Source: Rhodococcus aetherivorans (GTDB lineage Bacteria; Actinomycetota; Actinomycetes; Mycobacteriales; Mycobacteriaceae). Taken from it: a DNA stretch of 64,000 nucleotides. The notes under the pieces are model-generated. The model ran no database searches. It was not told where the DNA came from and worked only from the letters and a program-made list of their open reading frames with translations. The DNA lies in contig NZ_JAALEG010000007.1 in assembly GCF_011058165.1 (NCBI RefSeq), positions 62,001 through 126,000 of the forward strand, read 5' to 3'. A program made the translations under genes and the position numbers. Shown here in pieces: positions 1 through 8,840 of the stretch (position 1 is the stretch's first letter; each line of letters starts with the position of its first letter).

Positions 1-501
1 GACACGGACGGTCCCGCCGGGGTGCACACCGCGCTGCGCCGCGGCGAGGCGGAGATCGGCGTGACCGACCTGTCGGTCGAGCACGCGGGCATGATCACCG
101 TGCCGCTGTTCGAGCAGGAACTCGTGCTCGCCCTCCACCACGACCTCGCGGCCGACCTGCCGGACCCGATCCCGCGCACCCGTGTGCGGGACGTACCCCT
201 CGTCGTCGATCTCGGCGACCGCACCAACGCCGCGAAGGCGGGCGGGCTGCTCGCCGAGAACGCCGCCAATGTGGTCGTCGACTGCGCCCACCCGGCGGCG
301 ACGTGGGAACTGGTGTGCCTGGGCACCGGCGCAACGGTGGTGCCCAGGCCGGTGGCCGAACAGCAGATGCCCACGGTGACGGTGCGGCCGCTGGAGCCGC
401 CGCTGACCCGGCCCGTCGGACTCGTGCTGCGGGCGGGCGAGCCGTCGCCGGCCGCGGCGGCGTTCCTCGACGTCGCCTCGACACTGCGGCAGGGGGTGTA
501 G
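1..501 (+). CDS. LysR-type regulator, C-terminal part (5' truncated by window)
   Basis: The reading frame is open from the first base to a TAG at 499-501, so the gene begins upstream of the window. The visible part reads as a LysR substrate-binding domain: a stretch like GVTDLSVEHAGM, then EQELVLALHHD and a C-terminal CLGTGATVVPRP segment, a common layout of the effector-binding fold. The DNA-binding helix-turn-helix lies outside the window. It sits 4 bp before a second LysR gene on the same strand, so the two may be co-transcribed. The ligand is unknown; proximity to acyl-CoA degradation genes suggests an organic acid. Confidence 0.8.
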   Translation, partial: DTDGPAGVHTALRRGEAEIGVTDLSVEHAGMITVPLFEQELVLALHHDLAADLPDPIPRTRVRDVPLVVDLGDRTNAAKAGGLLAENAANVVVDCAHPAATWELVCLGTGATVVPRPVAEQQMPTVTVRPLEPPLTRPVGLVLRAGEPSPAAAAFLDVASTLRQGV

Positions 502-505
502 GACT

Positions 506-1375
506 GTGGATTTCCGGCAGGTGGAGTACTTCCTCGCGGTCGTCGAGAACAACGGCATCAACGGGGCCGCGACCGCGCTCGGCGTCGCGCAGCCGACGGT
601 GTCGCAGGCCCTGCGCAGCCTCGAACGCGAGCTCGGCGTCGAGTTGTTCCACCGCATCGGTCGCGGCATGGTTCTCACCGCGGCGGGCCGCAGCCTCATC
701 GGCCCGAGCCGGCAGATCCTGCGTGACGTGACCGCGGTCGAGGAGCTGCTCGCCACGTCGGACGGCGCGGTGGCGGGCCGGCTCGACATCATGGCCTTCC
801 CGGCACTGTCCGCCGGCCCGCTGGTGGAGCTGATCGCGCGGTTCCGCCGCGAATATCCCAAGGTCGCGGTGCGGTTCTCGGCCCTGCAGGACGAGGAGCT
901 GGTCGCGTCGCTGATCCGCGACGGTCACTGCGAGTTCGTCGTTGCGCACCTGCCGCTCGAGGGCGGCGACGGACTCGAGGTGATCGAGCTGGGCGAGCAG
1001 GAGTGGTGGCTGGCGTATCCGCCGGGATCCGAGCTGCCGGAGGGCCCGATCCACCTGTCCGAGCTGCCGGACATCCCCATGGTGTTCGCGCCGACCGGTG
1101 GGTCGATGGTCGATGCGGTGGAGTCGGCGCTGCGCGCGGCCGGTGCCCGTCCGGAGATCTCCGTCCTGGTCGGCCAGCGCGAAGTCCGGCTGCCGATGGT
1201 GGCAGCCGGACTCGGCGGGTCGATCGTGGATCGGGTGCCGGCGGAGGCCGCCGGGGACCGGCTCGTGGTGCGCGCATGCGAGCCGCGGCTGGTGGGCACG
1301 TACGGGCTCGCGTTCGATCCGGCGACCCTGTCTGCGGTGGGTCAGGCGTTCGTCGACCTGGTACGGCGGCGCTGA
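506..1375 (+). CDS. LysR family transcriptional regulator
   Basis: This 289-residue protein starts with GTG right after the preceding regulator. Residues 1-60 form the winged helix-turn-helix typical of LysR proteins (DFRQVEYFLAVVENNG, then a recognition region with QPTVSQALRSLERELG and LFHR). Residues from about 90 form the periplasmic-binding-protein-like effector domain. The length matches the family (about 290-310). It converges with a thiolase gene on the other strand, and a perfect 16-bp hairpin separates them. It probably controls part of the neighbouring acyl-CoA or aromatic catabolic genes, but LysR genes usually regulate a divergent neighbour and none is seen here, so the target is open. 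Confidence 0.88.
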   Translation: MDFRQVEYFLAVVENNGINGAATALGVAQPTVSQALRSLERELGVELFHRIGRGMVLTAAGRSLIGPSRQILRDVTAVEELLATSDGAVAGRLDIMAFPALSAGPLVELIARFRREYPKVAVRFSALQDEELVASLIRDGHCEFVVAHLPLEGGDGLEVIELGEQEWWLAYPPGSELPEGPIHLSELPDIPMVFAPTGGSMVDAVESALRAAGARPEISVLVGQREVRLPMVAAGLGGSIVDRVPAEAAGDRLVVRACEPRLVGTYGLAFDPATLSAVGQAFVDLVRRR

Positions 1376-1394
1376 CGCGCCATGGCGCTGCCGC

Positions 1395-1442
1395 GCCGGT
1401 GCGTCCTTTGAGTTGCTCCCACAGCCCAAAGGACGCACCGGC
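1395..1442. terminator. Long perfect hairpin, probable bidirectional terminator
   Basis: The arms 1395-1410 and 1427-1442 are perfect 16-bp inverted repeats (GCCGGTGCGTCCTTTG and its complement) around a 16-nt loop. The hairpin lies between the convergent stops of the LysR gene (1375) and the thiolase gene (1454), so it could end both transcripts. It has no U-tract. Confidence 0.7.
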
Positions 1443-1453
1443 CGCGAAGCGGC

Positions 1454-2662
1454 CTACACCCTCTCGAACACCGCGGCCAGACCCTGACCGCCGCCGATGC
1501 ACATCGTCTCGAGGCCGTAGCGGCCGTCGCGGCGGTGCAGTTCCCGGGCGAGCGTCGCCAGCATGCGGCCGCCGGTCGCGCCGACCGGGTGGCCCAGTGA
1601 GATGCCGGACCCGTGGACGTTGGTGCGCTCGAAATCGGCTGCGCCGAACTTCCATTCGCGAGTCACCGCGAGTGCCTGCGCCGCGAAGGCCTCGTTGAGT
1701 TCGATCACGTCGACGTCGGCGAGCGTGATGCCGGCCTTGGCGAGGGCCTTCTCCGTGGCCGGAACCGGGCCGATGCCCATGATCTTCGGAGCCACACCGG
1801 CCAGGCCCCAGGACACGACCCGCACGAGCGGGGTCAGGCCCAGCTCCGCGGCGCGCTCGGGGGTGGTGACGAGGCACATGGACGCGGCGTCGTTCTGGCC
1901 GCTGGCGTTACCGGCGGTGACCGTGGCCTCGGGATCCTGCTTGCCCATGATCGGCTTCAGCTTCGCCAGCGACTCGACGGTGACGTCCGGGCGGGGATGC
2001 TCGTCGGTGTCGATGACGTCGTCACCGGAGCGGGTCGTGACGGTGACCGGGACGATCTCCTCGGCGAGGATGCCGTTCTTCTGCGCGGCGACGGCGCGGG
2101 CGTGCGAGGACACCGCGAGCTCGTCCTGTTCGAGCCGGCTGATGCCGTAGTCGCGGCGCAGGTTCTCGGCGGTCTCGATCATGCCGCCGGGCACCGGGTA
2201 GAAGCGGCCGCCGGCGGTGGCCCGGGCACGCACGAGGCTGTCGTGCATCTGCACGCCGGTGCGGGCGCCGCCCCAGCGCATGTCGACGGAGTAGAACGAG
2301 GCGTTGCTCATCGACTCGGCACCGCCGGCGACGACGACCTCGTTGTCGCCGTTGCCCACCTGGAGCGCAGCCTGGATGACGGCCTGCAGGCCGGAGCCGC
2401 AGCGACGGTCGATGTGCATGCCGGGCACCGTGATCGGCAGGCCCGCGTCGAGCGCGACGACGCGGCCGATGGCGGGGGCCTCACTGTTGCCGTTGCAGTG
2501 GCCGAGAATGACGTCCTCGATCGCGTCGGGGGCGATTCCGGTGCGGTCGAGGAGACCCTTCAGTGCGGCGACACCGAGGTCGACGGCGTTGAGGGACTTG
2601 AACATTCCGCCGTAGCGGCCGATGGGAGTGCGGACGGGCTCGCAGATGACTACTTCGCGCAT
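1454..2662 (-). CDS. Acetyl-CoA acyltransferase (thiolase)
   Basis: This 402-residue thiolase catalyses CoA-dependent cleavage of 3-ketoacyl-CoA to acetyl-CoA and a shortened acyl-CoA. The nucleophile is C88 in DRRCGSG, the conserved histidine is H358 in GHPVGATGG, and the second catalytic cysteine is C388 near the C-terminus (ETMCIGGGQG). The length is standard for degradative thiolases. The start is ATG with RVRTPIGR-like N-terminal context. It lies 52 bp downstream of an SDR gene on the same strand, and the pair would supply the last two steps of a beta-oxidation round. The substrate chain cannot be told from sequence. Confidence 0.92.
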   Translation of the reverse strand: MREVVICEPVRTPIGRYGGMFKSLNAVDLGVAALKGLLDRTGIAPDAIEDVILGHCNGNSEAPAIGRVVALDAGLPITVPGMHIDRRCGSGLQAVIQAALQVGNGDNEVVVAGGAESMSNASFYSVDMRWGGARTGVQMHDSLVRARATAGGRFYPVPGGMIETAENLRRDYGISRLEQDELAVSSHARAVAAQKNGILAEEIVPVTVTTRSGDDVIDTDEHPRPDVTVESLAKLKPIMGKQDPEATVTAGNASGQNDAASMCLVTTPERAAELGLTPLVRVVSWGLAGVAPKIMGIGPVPATEKALAKAGITLADVDVIELNEAFAAQALAVTREWKFGAADFERTNVHGSGISLGHPVGATGGRMLATLARELHRRDGRYGLETMCIGGGQGLAAVFERV

Positions 2663-2714
2663 GACGACCTTCGGGAGAGGAGAGTGATTGTGAAAGAGAC
2701 TGTGAGACAGGGAC

Positions 2715-3455
2715 TCACATGAATCGGCCGCCGGTGACCTCGAGTACCGTACCGGTCATGTACGAGGACATGTCGGACGCGAGGAAGAGGGCCACGGACG
2801 CGATCTCGGACACCTCGCCGGGCCGGCCCATGGGGATCTCGCTCATCTTCTGATCCCAGGCCTTCTGCGGCATCGCCTCGGTCATCGCGGAACGGATCAG
2901 GCCCGGCTGGATCGCGTTGACCCGCACGCCGTGGTGCGCCATCTCCTTCGCGGCCGCCTTGGTGAGGCCGACGATGCCCGCCTTCGCGGCCGAGTAGTTG
3001 GTCTGGCCGACCATGCCGACCTTGCCGGAGAGCGAGGAGATGTTGACGATGGCGCCACGCTTGGAATCGCGCATGATCGCCGACGCCTTGCGGGTGCCGT
3101 GCCAGGTGCCCTTGAGGTGGACGGCGATCACCAGATCGAAGTCCTCCTCGGTCATGGTGCGCATCGTCGCGTCGCGGGTGATGCCGGCGTTGTTGACGAC
3201 GACGTCGAGCGAGCCGAACCCGTCGACGGCCTCCGCGAGGAGCGTGTCCCACTCCTCCGCGTTCACCACGTTGCACCGCACCGCCCGGGCCACCTCGCGG
3301 CCACCGAGCTTCTCGGCGGCGGCTGTCGCGGCATCGAGGTCGAGGTCGCCGAGGACGACCCGGGCGCCGGCGTCGACGAACTCCTGTGCGATCGCGAAAC
3401 CGATGCCCTGAGCGCCTCCGGTGATGACGGCGGTTCGGTTCTCCAGCAGTGACAT
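2715..3455 (-). CDS. SDR family oxidoreductase, FabG / 3-hydroxyacyl-CoA dehydrogenase-like
   Basis: This 246-residue short-chain dehydrogenase has the cofactor motif TGGAQGIG at residues 12-19, NNAG at about 88-91 and the catalytic set S140/S141, Y154 and K158 (YSAAK). The frame is open further upstream, but the start at 3455 is chosen because [14 protein letters not shown] is the usual family N-terminus and an AAAGGA ribosome site precedes it. It lies upstream of and in line with a thiolase gene, which supports a role as an NAD(P)-dependent 3-hydroxyacyl-CoA dehydrogenase. A role as 3-oxoacyl-ACP reductase cannot be excluded. Confidence 0.88.
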   Translation of the reverse strand: MSLLENRTAVITGGAQGIGFAIAQEFVDAGARVVLGDLDLDAATAAAEKLGGREVARAVRCNVVNAEEWDTLLAEAVDGFGSLDVVVNNAGITRDATMRTMTEEDFDLVIAVHLKGTWHGTRKASAIMRDSKRGAIVNISSLSGKVGMVGQTNYSAAKAGIVGLTKAAAKEMAHHGVRVNAIQPGLIRSAMTEAMPQKAWDQKMSEIPMGRPGEVSEIASVALFLASDMSSYMTGTVLEVTGGRFM

Positions 3456-3662
3456 GAGGTTCCTTTCGCACGAGCCCACCCGGTCCGGGGACGGTGGGAA
3501 GGCACCGATGAATCGAGGACGCGGGCGACGCCCGTCGGCTGATGCTCCGAATATACCGAGAGGACCGGTGATTCGACCCCGCCCCATTCATCGACAGTGC
3601 CTATGTGGCGATGGGGTGATTCGTATTGGACACCCGCCGCCCCGGAAACCGATGGTGGATTC
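3456..3662. promoter_or_regulatory. Divergent intergenic region between SDR and acyl-CoA dehydrogenase
   Basis: These 207 bp separate divergent catabolic genes and must hold promoters for both. The sequence GGTGATTCG occurs twice as a direct repeat (3567-3575 and 3615-3623), and a CCCCAT / ATGGGG inverted pair lies between. These are candidate regulator-binding sites; no regulator is assigned. Confidence 0.35.
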
Positions 3663-4847
3663 ATGACAACCTCGACTGCGACGCCGGCTGCCCAGGTCGA
3701 CGACGACGACTTCCAGGAAATCCTCGCCCAGACCCGCGCGTTCGTGCGCGGCGTGGTGGTGCCGCGCGAGCAGGAGATCGCCGACACCAACGCGATTCCG
3801 GACGACATCCGCACCGCTGCCAAGGAGATGGGCCTGTTCGGGTACGCCATCCCGCAGGAGTGGGGTGGGCTGGGCCTGAACCTGGCGCAGGACGCCGAGC
3901 TGGCGATGGAGCTGGGCTACACCACGCTGTCGCTGCGGTCGATGTTCGGCACCAACAACGGCATCGCCGGGCAGGTCCTCGTCGGGTTCGGCACCGACGA
4001 GCAGAAGGCGCAGTGGCTCGAGAAGATCGCCTCCGGCGAGGTCGTCGCGTCCTTCGCGCTGACCGAGCCCGGCGCCGGCTCGAACCCGGCCGGGCTGCGC
4101 ACCAAGGCGGTGCGCGACGGCGACGACTGGATCATCACCGGCGAGAAGCGGTTCATCACCAACGCCCCGCTCGCGGACCTGTTCGTCGTCTTCGCCCGCA
4201 CCCGCCCCGCCGACGAGAACGGCACCGGCATCGCGGTGTTCCTGGTCCCGGCCGACACCGACGGGGTGCAGGTCGGCGCCAAGGACCGCAAGATGGGCCA
4301 GGAGGGGTCCTGGACGGCGGACGTGCACTTCACCGACGTGCGGGTGCCGGCCGCGGCGCTGGTCGGCGGCAGCGAGGACGTCGGCTACAAGGCCGCGATG
4401 ACCTCCCTGGCCCGCGGCCGGGTGCACATCGCGGCGCTGTCGGTGGGGCAGGCGCAGCGCGCGCTGGACGAGTCGGTGGCGTATGCGGCGACCGCGACGC
4501 AGGGCGGCACCGCGATCGGCAACTTCCAGCTGGTGCAGGCGATGCTCGCCGATCAGCAGACCGGGGTGATGGCCGGGCGGGCGCTGGTGCGCGACGCGGC
4601 GCGGGCGTGGGTGGAGGGCACCGACCGGCGGATCGCGCCGTCGGTGGCGAAGCTGTTCTGCACCGAGATGGTCGGCAAGGTCGCCGACCTGGCGGTGCAG
4701 ATCCACGGCGGCACCGGGTACATGCGGGAGGTGCCGGTCGAGCGGATCTACCGGGACGTGCGGCTGCTGCGCCTGTACGAGGGCACCAGCGAGATCCAGC
4801 GTCTGATCATCGGCGGCGGACTGGTCAAGCAGGCCCAGCGCGGCTGA
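3663..4847 (+). CDS. Acyl-CoA dehydrogenase
   Basis: This 394-residue flavoprotein would introduce the alpha,beta double bond into an acyl-CoA and pass electrons to ETF. It has the FAD/substrate motif ALTEPGAGS, the central beta-domain and a C-terminal four-helix domain with the catalytic glutamate E373 in YEGTSEIQ. The start at 3663 (MTTSTATPAAQ) fits the family length; a GTG at 3597 would add 22 unlikely residues rich in Trp and Pro. It is divergent from the SDR-thiolase pair and convergent with an acyl-CoA synthetase, all likely parts of one degradation pathway. A strong terminator follows. Confidence 0.92.
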   Translation: MTTSTATPAAQVDDDDFQEILAQTRAFVRGVVVPREQEIADTNAIPDDIRTAAKEMGLFGYAIPQEWGGLGLNLAQDAELAMELGYTTLSLRSMFGTNNGIAGQVLVGFGTDEQKAQWLEKIASGEVVASFALTEPGAGSNPAGLRTKAVRDGDDWIITGEKRFITNAPLADLFVVFARTRPADENGTGIAVFLVPADTDGVQVGAKDRKMGQEGSWTADVHFTDVRVPAAALVGGSEDVGYKAAMTSLARGRVHIAALSVGQAQRALDESVAYAATATQGGTAIGNFQLVQAMLADQQTGVMAGRALVRDAARAWVEGTDRRIAPSVAKLFCTEMVGKVADLAVQIHGGTGYMREVPVERIYRDVRLLRLYEGTSEIQRLIIGGGLVKQAQRG

Positions 4848-4863
4848 CCCCGGAACGCGACGA

Positions 4864-4896
4864 GGGGCGGTGCCTGTCGAAGGCACCGCCCCTTTT
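4864..4896 (+). terminator. Rho-independent terminator
   Basis: A 12-bp perfect GC-rich stem (GGGGCGGTGCCT, 4864-4875, paired with 4881-4892) with a 5-nt loop is followed by TTTT, 17 bp after the acyl-CoA dehydrogenase stop. Confidence 0.85.
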
Positions 4897-4907
4897 CGTC
4901 TGTTCGT

Positions 4908-4962
4908 CCGAGCGAATGTATCGCTCACCTCGTCAGACCGACAGCATGGTCCATTCGCTCGG
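4908..4962. repeat. 55-bp palindromic intergenic repeat, copy 1
   Basis: The ends are inverted repeats (CCGAGCGAATGTATC and its near-complement, 13 of 15 pairs). The whole 55 bp aligns without gaps to the reverse complement of 51291-51345, with roughly three quarters of positions identical including nearly all of both ends. Both copies lie in gaps after a gene stop, so this is a dispersed REP/MITE-like element. Confidence 0.75.
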
Positions 4963-5050
4963 CGACGCGGCGACGCGGCGACGCGGCGACACGGCGACAC
5001 GGCGACACGGCGACACGGCGACACGGCGACAGGGCGACAGGGCGACAGCC
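4963..5050. repeat. 8-bp tandem repeat (CGACACGG)n
   Basis: Eleven consecutive 8-bp units: three CGACGCGG, five CGACACGG, two CGACAGGG and a final degenerate CGACAGCC. The array directly abuts the palindromic repeat and lies between convergent genes. Because 8 is not a multiple of 3, copy-number change would shift any frame crossing it; no real gene does. Confidence 0.92.
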
Positions 5051-5071
5051 GGGCACCGTCGCGGTACCCGG
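5049..5071 (-). terminator. Hairpin after acyl-CoA synthetase gene
   Basis: Arms 5049-5057 and 5063-5071 (CCGGGCACC / GGTACCCGG) pair with one mismatch, 8 bp past the stop of the minus-strand synthetase gene. There is no clear U-tract. Confidence 0.45.
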
Positions 5072-5079
5072 CTGCCGGT

Positions 5080-6762
5080 TCAGCGTGAGGCCGCGGCCTG
5101 CTCGATCCGGGCCCGCAGATCCGTCTTGAGCACCTTGCCCGCCGCGGAGGTGGGCAGCGCGTCCACGAGCACGACCTCGCGAATCTTCTTGTAGGGCAGG
5201 ACCTGCTCGGCAACGAATGCCATCAGCTCGGCAGGGTCGGGCTGCGCGCCCGGCACCGGCACCACGAAGGCGACCGGTTCCTGCCCGACGTTGCCGGCCT
5301 CGCGGCCGACCACCGCCGCCGTCGACACCGCAGGATGGGACACCAGGATCTCCTCGAGCTCACGCGGATACACGTTGTAGCCCTTGTAGATCAGCATGTC
5401 CTTGGCGCGGTCGCAGATATAGACGTAGCCGTCGGCGTCGCGGTAGGCGATGTCGCCGGTGTCGAGCCAGCCGTCCACGTACTGCTGGGCCGTGATCTCG
5501 GGATGGCCGAGGTAGCCGTCGGTCACCTGAGGCCCACGGACCCACAGTTCGCCGCGCTCGCCCTCGCCGAGGACGACGCTCGGATCGTCCTGGACCCGGA
5601 TCTCGATCTCGGTGTCGAAGACGGGCAGGCCCACACTGCCGAGACGATAGGTGGACCCGATGATCAGCGGCATGGCGGTGACCACACACGTGCCCTCGGT
5701 CAGGCCGTAGCCCTCGGCCACGCGGGCGTTCGGGAACGCCGCACCGAGCGCCTCGAGCGTGACGTGGTCGATCGGCGCCGCCCCCGACGACACGACCCGC
5801 ACCGACGTGGTGTCACGGCGGGCGACGTCGGGGTGGGTGGCCAGCGCATGCCACATGGCCGGGCTGCCGGTGATGTAGCTGGCGCGGTGCCGCTCCACGA
5901 GCTCGAGCATGCGGGCGGGGTCGAAGCGGCCCGCGAGCACCTGGGTGAGGCCGCACAGCAGCAGGAACGACGTGTTGATCAGCGCGTGGGCATGGAACAG
6001 GGGCGACACGACGACGGTGGCGCCCTCGCCGGGGATCACCCCGTGCACATCGAGACCCTCGATCGGGCGCAGCGCGACCAGCCCGTCGTCGGTGGTGACG
6101 ACCTGGTGGGCGGCCCGCCACCCGCACATCTGGGTCACGTTGGCGACCACGTTGCGGTGCAGCACGCGCACGCCCTTGGAGATGCCGGTGGTACCGCCGG
6201 TGAAGGCCAGGTGCGCGACGTCCGTTCCGGCGACCTCCGCCGGCGTGAACGCCGTGGGCTGCCCGGCGAGGAACTCGTCGTACCGCACGACGGCCGCGGA
6301 GGTGGGGGCCACCTCCACCGGCTCGTCGGAGACCACCACGATCGTCACGGCCGTGGTGCCCGCCGCGGCGCCGAGGAGGACACCGAGCTGCTGCGGCTGG
6401 GTCACCGCCGCCACGGCGCCCGTCTCCTCGATCTGCTTGCGCAGGCCCGGTTCCGGTTGCAGCGGGTTGACCAGCGTCACGGTGGCGCCGGCCCGCAGCG
6501 CACCGTAGTAGGCCACGATGAACTCGATGCAGTTGCCCACGTGCAGCAGCACCACGTCGCGCGGGGCGACACCGGCTCCCTGCAGGGCGGAGGCGAACTG
6601 CGCGGAGCGCTCGTCGAGCTCGCGGTACGTGCACACCCGTTCCCCGTCGACGATCGCCGGGCGGTCGCCGTAGAGGGCGGCCATGCTCGGCGCCCACACG
6701 CCCATCGTCACGTCCGGGTAGGACAGCGACATCGTCGACGGATCCGGCAGGTTCATGGTCAT
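5080..6762 (-). CDS. Acyl-CoA synthetase (AMP-forming, ANL superfamily)
   Basis: This 560-residue ligase activates a carboxylic acid with ATP and CoA via an acyl-adenylate. It has the P-loop-like AFTGGTTGISKG, the YGLTEG adenylate motif, the hinge region GWLDTGDIAYRDADGYVY, CDRAKDMLIYKGYNV, and the C-terminal lysine motif SAAGKVLK. The start at 6762 (MTMNLPDPS) is preceded by a GAGGTGG ribosome site and lies 10 bp after the stop of the upstream SDR; the open frame further upstream runs into that gene. It is the last gene of the thiolase-SDR-synthetase group. Substrate could be a medium-chain, branched or alicyclic acid. Confidence 0.9.
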   Translation of the reverse strand: MTMNLPDPSTMSLSYPDVTMGVWAPSMAALYGDRPAIVDGERVCTYRELDERSAQFASALQGAGVAPRDVVLLHVGNCIEFIVAYYGALRAGATVTLVNPLQPEPGLRKQIEETGAVAAVTQPQQLGVLLGAAAGTTAVTIVVVSDEPVEVAPTSAAVVRYDEFLAGQPTAFTPAEVAGTDVAHLAFTGGTTGISKGVRVLHRNVVANVTQMCGWRAAHQVVTTDDGLVALRPIEGLDVHGVIPGEGATVVVSPLFHAHALINTSFLLLCGLTQVLAGRFDPARMLELVERHRASYITGSPAMWHALATHPDVARRDTTSVRVVSSGAAPIDHVTLEALGAAFPNARVAEGYGLTEGTCVVTAMPLIIGSTYRLGSVGLPVFDTEIEIRVQDDPSVVLGEGERGELWVRGPQVTDGYLGHPEITAQQYVDGWLDTGDIAYRDADGYVYICDRAKDMLIYKGYNVYPRELEEILVSHPAVSTAAVVGREAGNVGQEPVAFVVPVPGAQPDPAELMAFVAEQVLPYKKIREVVLVDALPTSAAGKVLKTDLRARIEQAAASR

Positions 6763-6772
6763 CCGTCCCACC

Positions 6773-7537
6773 TCAGCGCGGGGCCATGCGGATGGCACCG
6801 TCGAGACGGATGGTCTCACCGTTGAGGTAGCCGTTCTCGAGGATGTTGGTGGCCAGCCGGCCGAACTCGTCGGGGCGGCCCAGGCGCGCCGGGTTCGGCA
6901 CGGTCTTCTCGAGCGAGGCACGCACATCGTCGCGCAGGCGCGCGAGCAGCGGGGTGTCCATGATGCCCGGCGCGATGGTGTTGACGCGGATGTTCTTGCT
7001 GGCCAGATCGCGGGCGGCGACGACGGTCATGCCGACGATGCCGGCCTTGGACGCCGAGTAGTTGATCTGGCCGATCTGCCCCTCGAAGGCGGCGACCGAC
7101 GCGGTCATGACGATGGCGCCACGCTCGCCGTCGACCGGCTCGAGCGCGGCCATGCGCTCGGCACCGAGACGCAGCGCGTTGAACGAGCCGATCAGGTTCA
7201 GCCGGATCACGAACTCGAAGTCCTCGAGCGAACCGGCCTTGCCCTCCTTGTCGAGGACGCGCATCTTCCGGCCGGCGCCGGCGCAGTGCACGAGTCCGCG
7301 CAGGCCGCCGCGCTCGTGCGCGACGTCGAGGGCGGCGGCGAACTGCTCGGCGTCGGTGACGTCGGCGGCGGCGAAGGCCGCGCCGTCACCGAGGGAGCTC
7401 GCGACGTCGGCACCCGGCGAGCCAGGCAGGTCGATGAGGGTGACGGTGCCGCCGGCGTCGAGGACGCGGCGGGCGGTGGCCAGGCCGAGACCGGAGGCGC
7501 CGCCGGTGATCGCGACGGAAAGACCCTTCAGTTCCAT
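6773..7537 (-). CDS. 3-hydroxyacyl-CoA dehydrogenase type II-like SDR
   Basis: A 254-residue SDR with TGGASGLG (residues 11-18), S147, Y160 and K164 (YSASK). The segment AAFEGQIGQINYSASKAG closely matches the type II 3-hydroxyacyl-CoA / 2-methyl-3-hydroxybutyryl-CoA dehydrogenase (HSD10) group, which oxidises 3-hydroxyacyl-CoA with NAD. It lies between a thiolase (37-bp gap) and an acyl-CoA synthetase (10-bp gap) on the same strand. The residue pattern favours a CoA-thioester substrate, perhaps branched; exact substrate not determined. Confidence 0.9.
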   Translation of the reverse strand: MELKGLSVAITGGASGLGLATARRVLDAGGTVTLIDLPGSPGADVASSLGDGAAFAAADVTDAEQFAAALDVAHERGGLRGLVHCAGAGRKMRVLDKEGKAGSLEDFEFVIRLNLIGSFNALRLGAERMAALEPVDGERGAIVMTASVAAFEGQIGQINYSASKAGIVGMTVVAARDLASKNIRVNTIAPGIMDTPLLARLRDDVRASLEKTVPNPARLGRPDEFGRLATNILENGYLNGETIRLDGAIRMAPR

Positions 7538-7574
7538 ATCTTTCGTTCCTTTTCGTGAAATGCGAAGCGGGGTG

Positions 7575-8705
7575 TCAGAGCAGTTCGAGGATGGTGGCGT
7601 TCGCCATGCCGCCGGCCTCGCACATCGACTGCAAGCCGTAACGGATGCCGTTGTCGCGCATGTGGTGCACGAGACGGGTCATGAGGATCGCGCCGGAGCC
7701 GCCGAGCGGGTGGCCGACGCCGATGGCGCCACCGAGGGGGTTGAGCCGGTCCATCGCGGCGCCGGTCTCGATCTGCCACGCGAGCGGCACCGGGGCGAAC
7801 GCCTCGTTGATCTCGAAGGCGCCGATCTCATCGATGGACAGGCCCGACCGCTTCAGCGCCTTCTCGGTGGCCGCGATGGGACCGGTGAGCATGATGACCG
7901 GATCGTCGGCGGCGACGACGGCGGTGTGGATGCGGGCCATCGGGGTCCAGCCCTGCGCCGCGGCGTACTCGCTCGTGGTGATCAGCAGGGCACCGGCGCC
8001 GTCGGAGATCTGCGAGGAGTTGCCGGCGTGGATCACGCCGTCCTCCTTGAACACGGTCTTCAGCTTGGCCAGGGACTCGAGGCTGCCCCCGCGGCGGATG
8101 CCCTCGTCGGCGCTCAGGCCGGCGATCGGGGCGAGTTGCCCGGCGAAGGCGCCGGCGTCGGCCGCGGCCGCGGACAGCTCGTGCGAGCGCAGCGAGTACT
8201 CGTCGAGCGCGGTGCGGGACAGGCCCCACTTCTCGGCCATCATCTCCGCGCCGGTGCCCTGGCTGAAGCCCTCGACACCGAACCGCTCGAGAACCTCGGC
8301 CGGGAAGTGCTCACCGTTCTTGCTCGCGCTGCCCATCGGGACGCGGCTCATCGACTCCACGCCACCGGCGACGACCACGTCGCTCTGACCGGAGATCACG
8401 GTAGCCGCGGCGAACGAGACGGCCTGCTGGCTCGACCCGCAGGCGCGGTTCACGGTGGTGGCCGGAACCGTCTCGGGCCAGCCGGCGGCGAACACGGCAC
8501 TGCGTGAGACGATTCCGGCCTGCTCGCCGACCTGGCTCACGCAACCCCACACGACATCCTCGACCGACGCGGGATCGAGCCCGGTGCGGTCGGCGAGGGC
8601 CCCGAGCACGTGTGCCGACAGGTTGGCGGGATGGATCTCGGACAGGGCACCGCCACGGCGCCCGATCGGAGTACGGACGGCATCGACGATCACGGCATCG
8701 CGCAT
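7575..8705 (-). CDS. Acetyl-CoA acyltransferase (thiolase), second copy
   Basis: A 376-residue thiolase with active-site C89 (NRACGSSQQ), H332 (GHPLGGSG) and C362 (MCEAGGMANA). It is only distantly like the thiolase at 1454-2662, so it is not a recent duplicate. It is followed on the same strand by the HSD10-like SDR and the acyl-CoA synthetase, giving a coherent unit: activation, hydroxyacyl oxidation, thiolysis. Start ATG is followed by the usual VIVDAVRTPIGRRGG. Confidence 0.92.
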   Translation of the reverse strand: MRDAVIVDAVRTPIGRRGGALSEIHPANLSAHVLGALADRTGLDPASVEDVVWGCVSQVGEQAGIVSRSAVFAAGWPETVPATTVNRACGSSQQAVSFAAATVISGQSDVVVAGGVESMSRVPMGSASKNGEHFPAEVLERFGVEGFSQGTGAEMMAEKWGLSRTALDEYSLRSHELSAAAADAGAFAGQLAPIAGLSADEGIRRGGSLESLAKLKTVFKEDGVIHAGNSSQISDGAGALLITTSEYAAAQGWTPMARIHTAVVAADDPVIMLTGPIAATEKALKRSGLSIDEIGAFEINEAFAPVPLAWQIETGAAMDRLNPLGGAIGVGHPLGGSGAILMTRLVHHMRDNGIRYGLQSMCEAGGMANATILELL

Positions 8706-8749
8706 GGGGATTCCTTACTGCAGTAGAAGAGCGAGGAGCGGAGACGACG

Positions 8750-8800
8750 ACCGGCCGGGTGGTGGTCCTCGATATCGAGTCGATCACGCACCCGGCCGGT
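8750..8800 (-). terminator. Hairpin between MFS gene and thiolase gene
   Basis: Perfect 12-bp arms ACCGGCCGGGTG (8750-8761) and 8789-8800 with a 27-nt loop lie 41 bp past the stop of the minus-strand MFS gene and upstream of the thiolase gene. It may separate or attenuate the two. Confidence 0.55.
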
Positions 8801-8840
8801 GGGGAAAGGACATTCGGTGGATGACTCCGTTAGGCGGAAG

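Noticed and set aside
95-1438. Long minus-strand open frame opposite the two LysR genes
   Set aside because: It is a codon-position shadow typical of high GC DNA: Arg/Pro/Gly-rich with no domain, while the plus strand has clear LysR motifs.
4963-5050. Array considered as a CRISPR
   Set aside because: Units are 8 bp with no spacers and no cas genes nearby; it is a simple tandem repeat.
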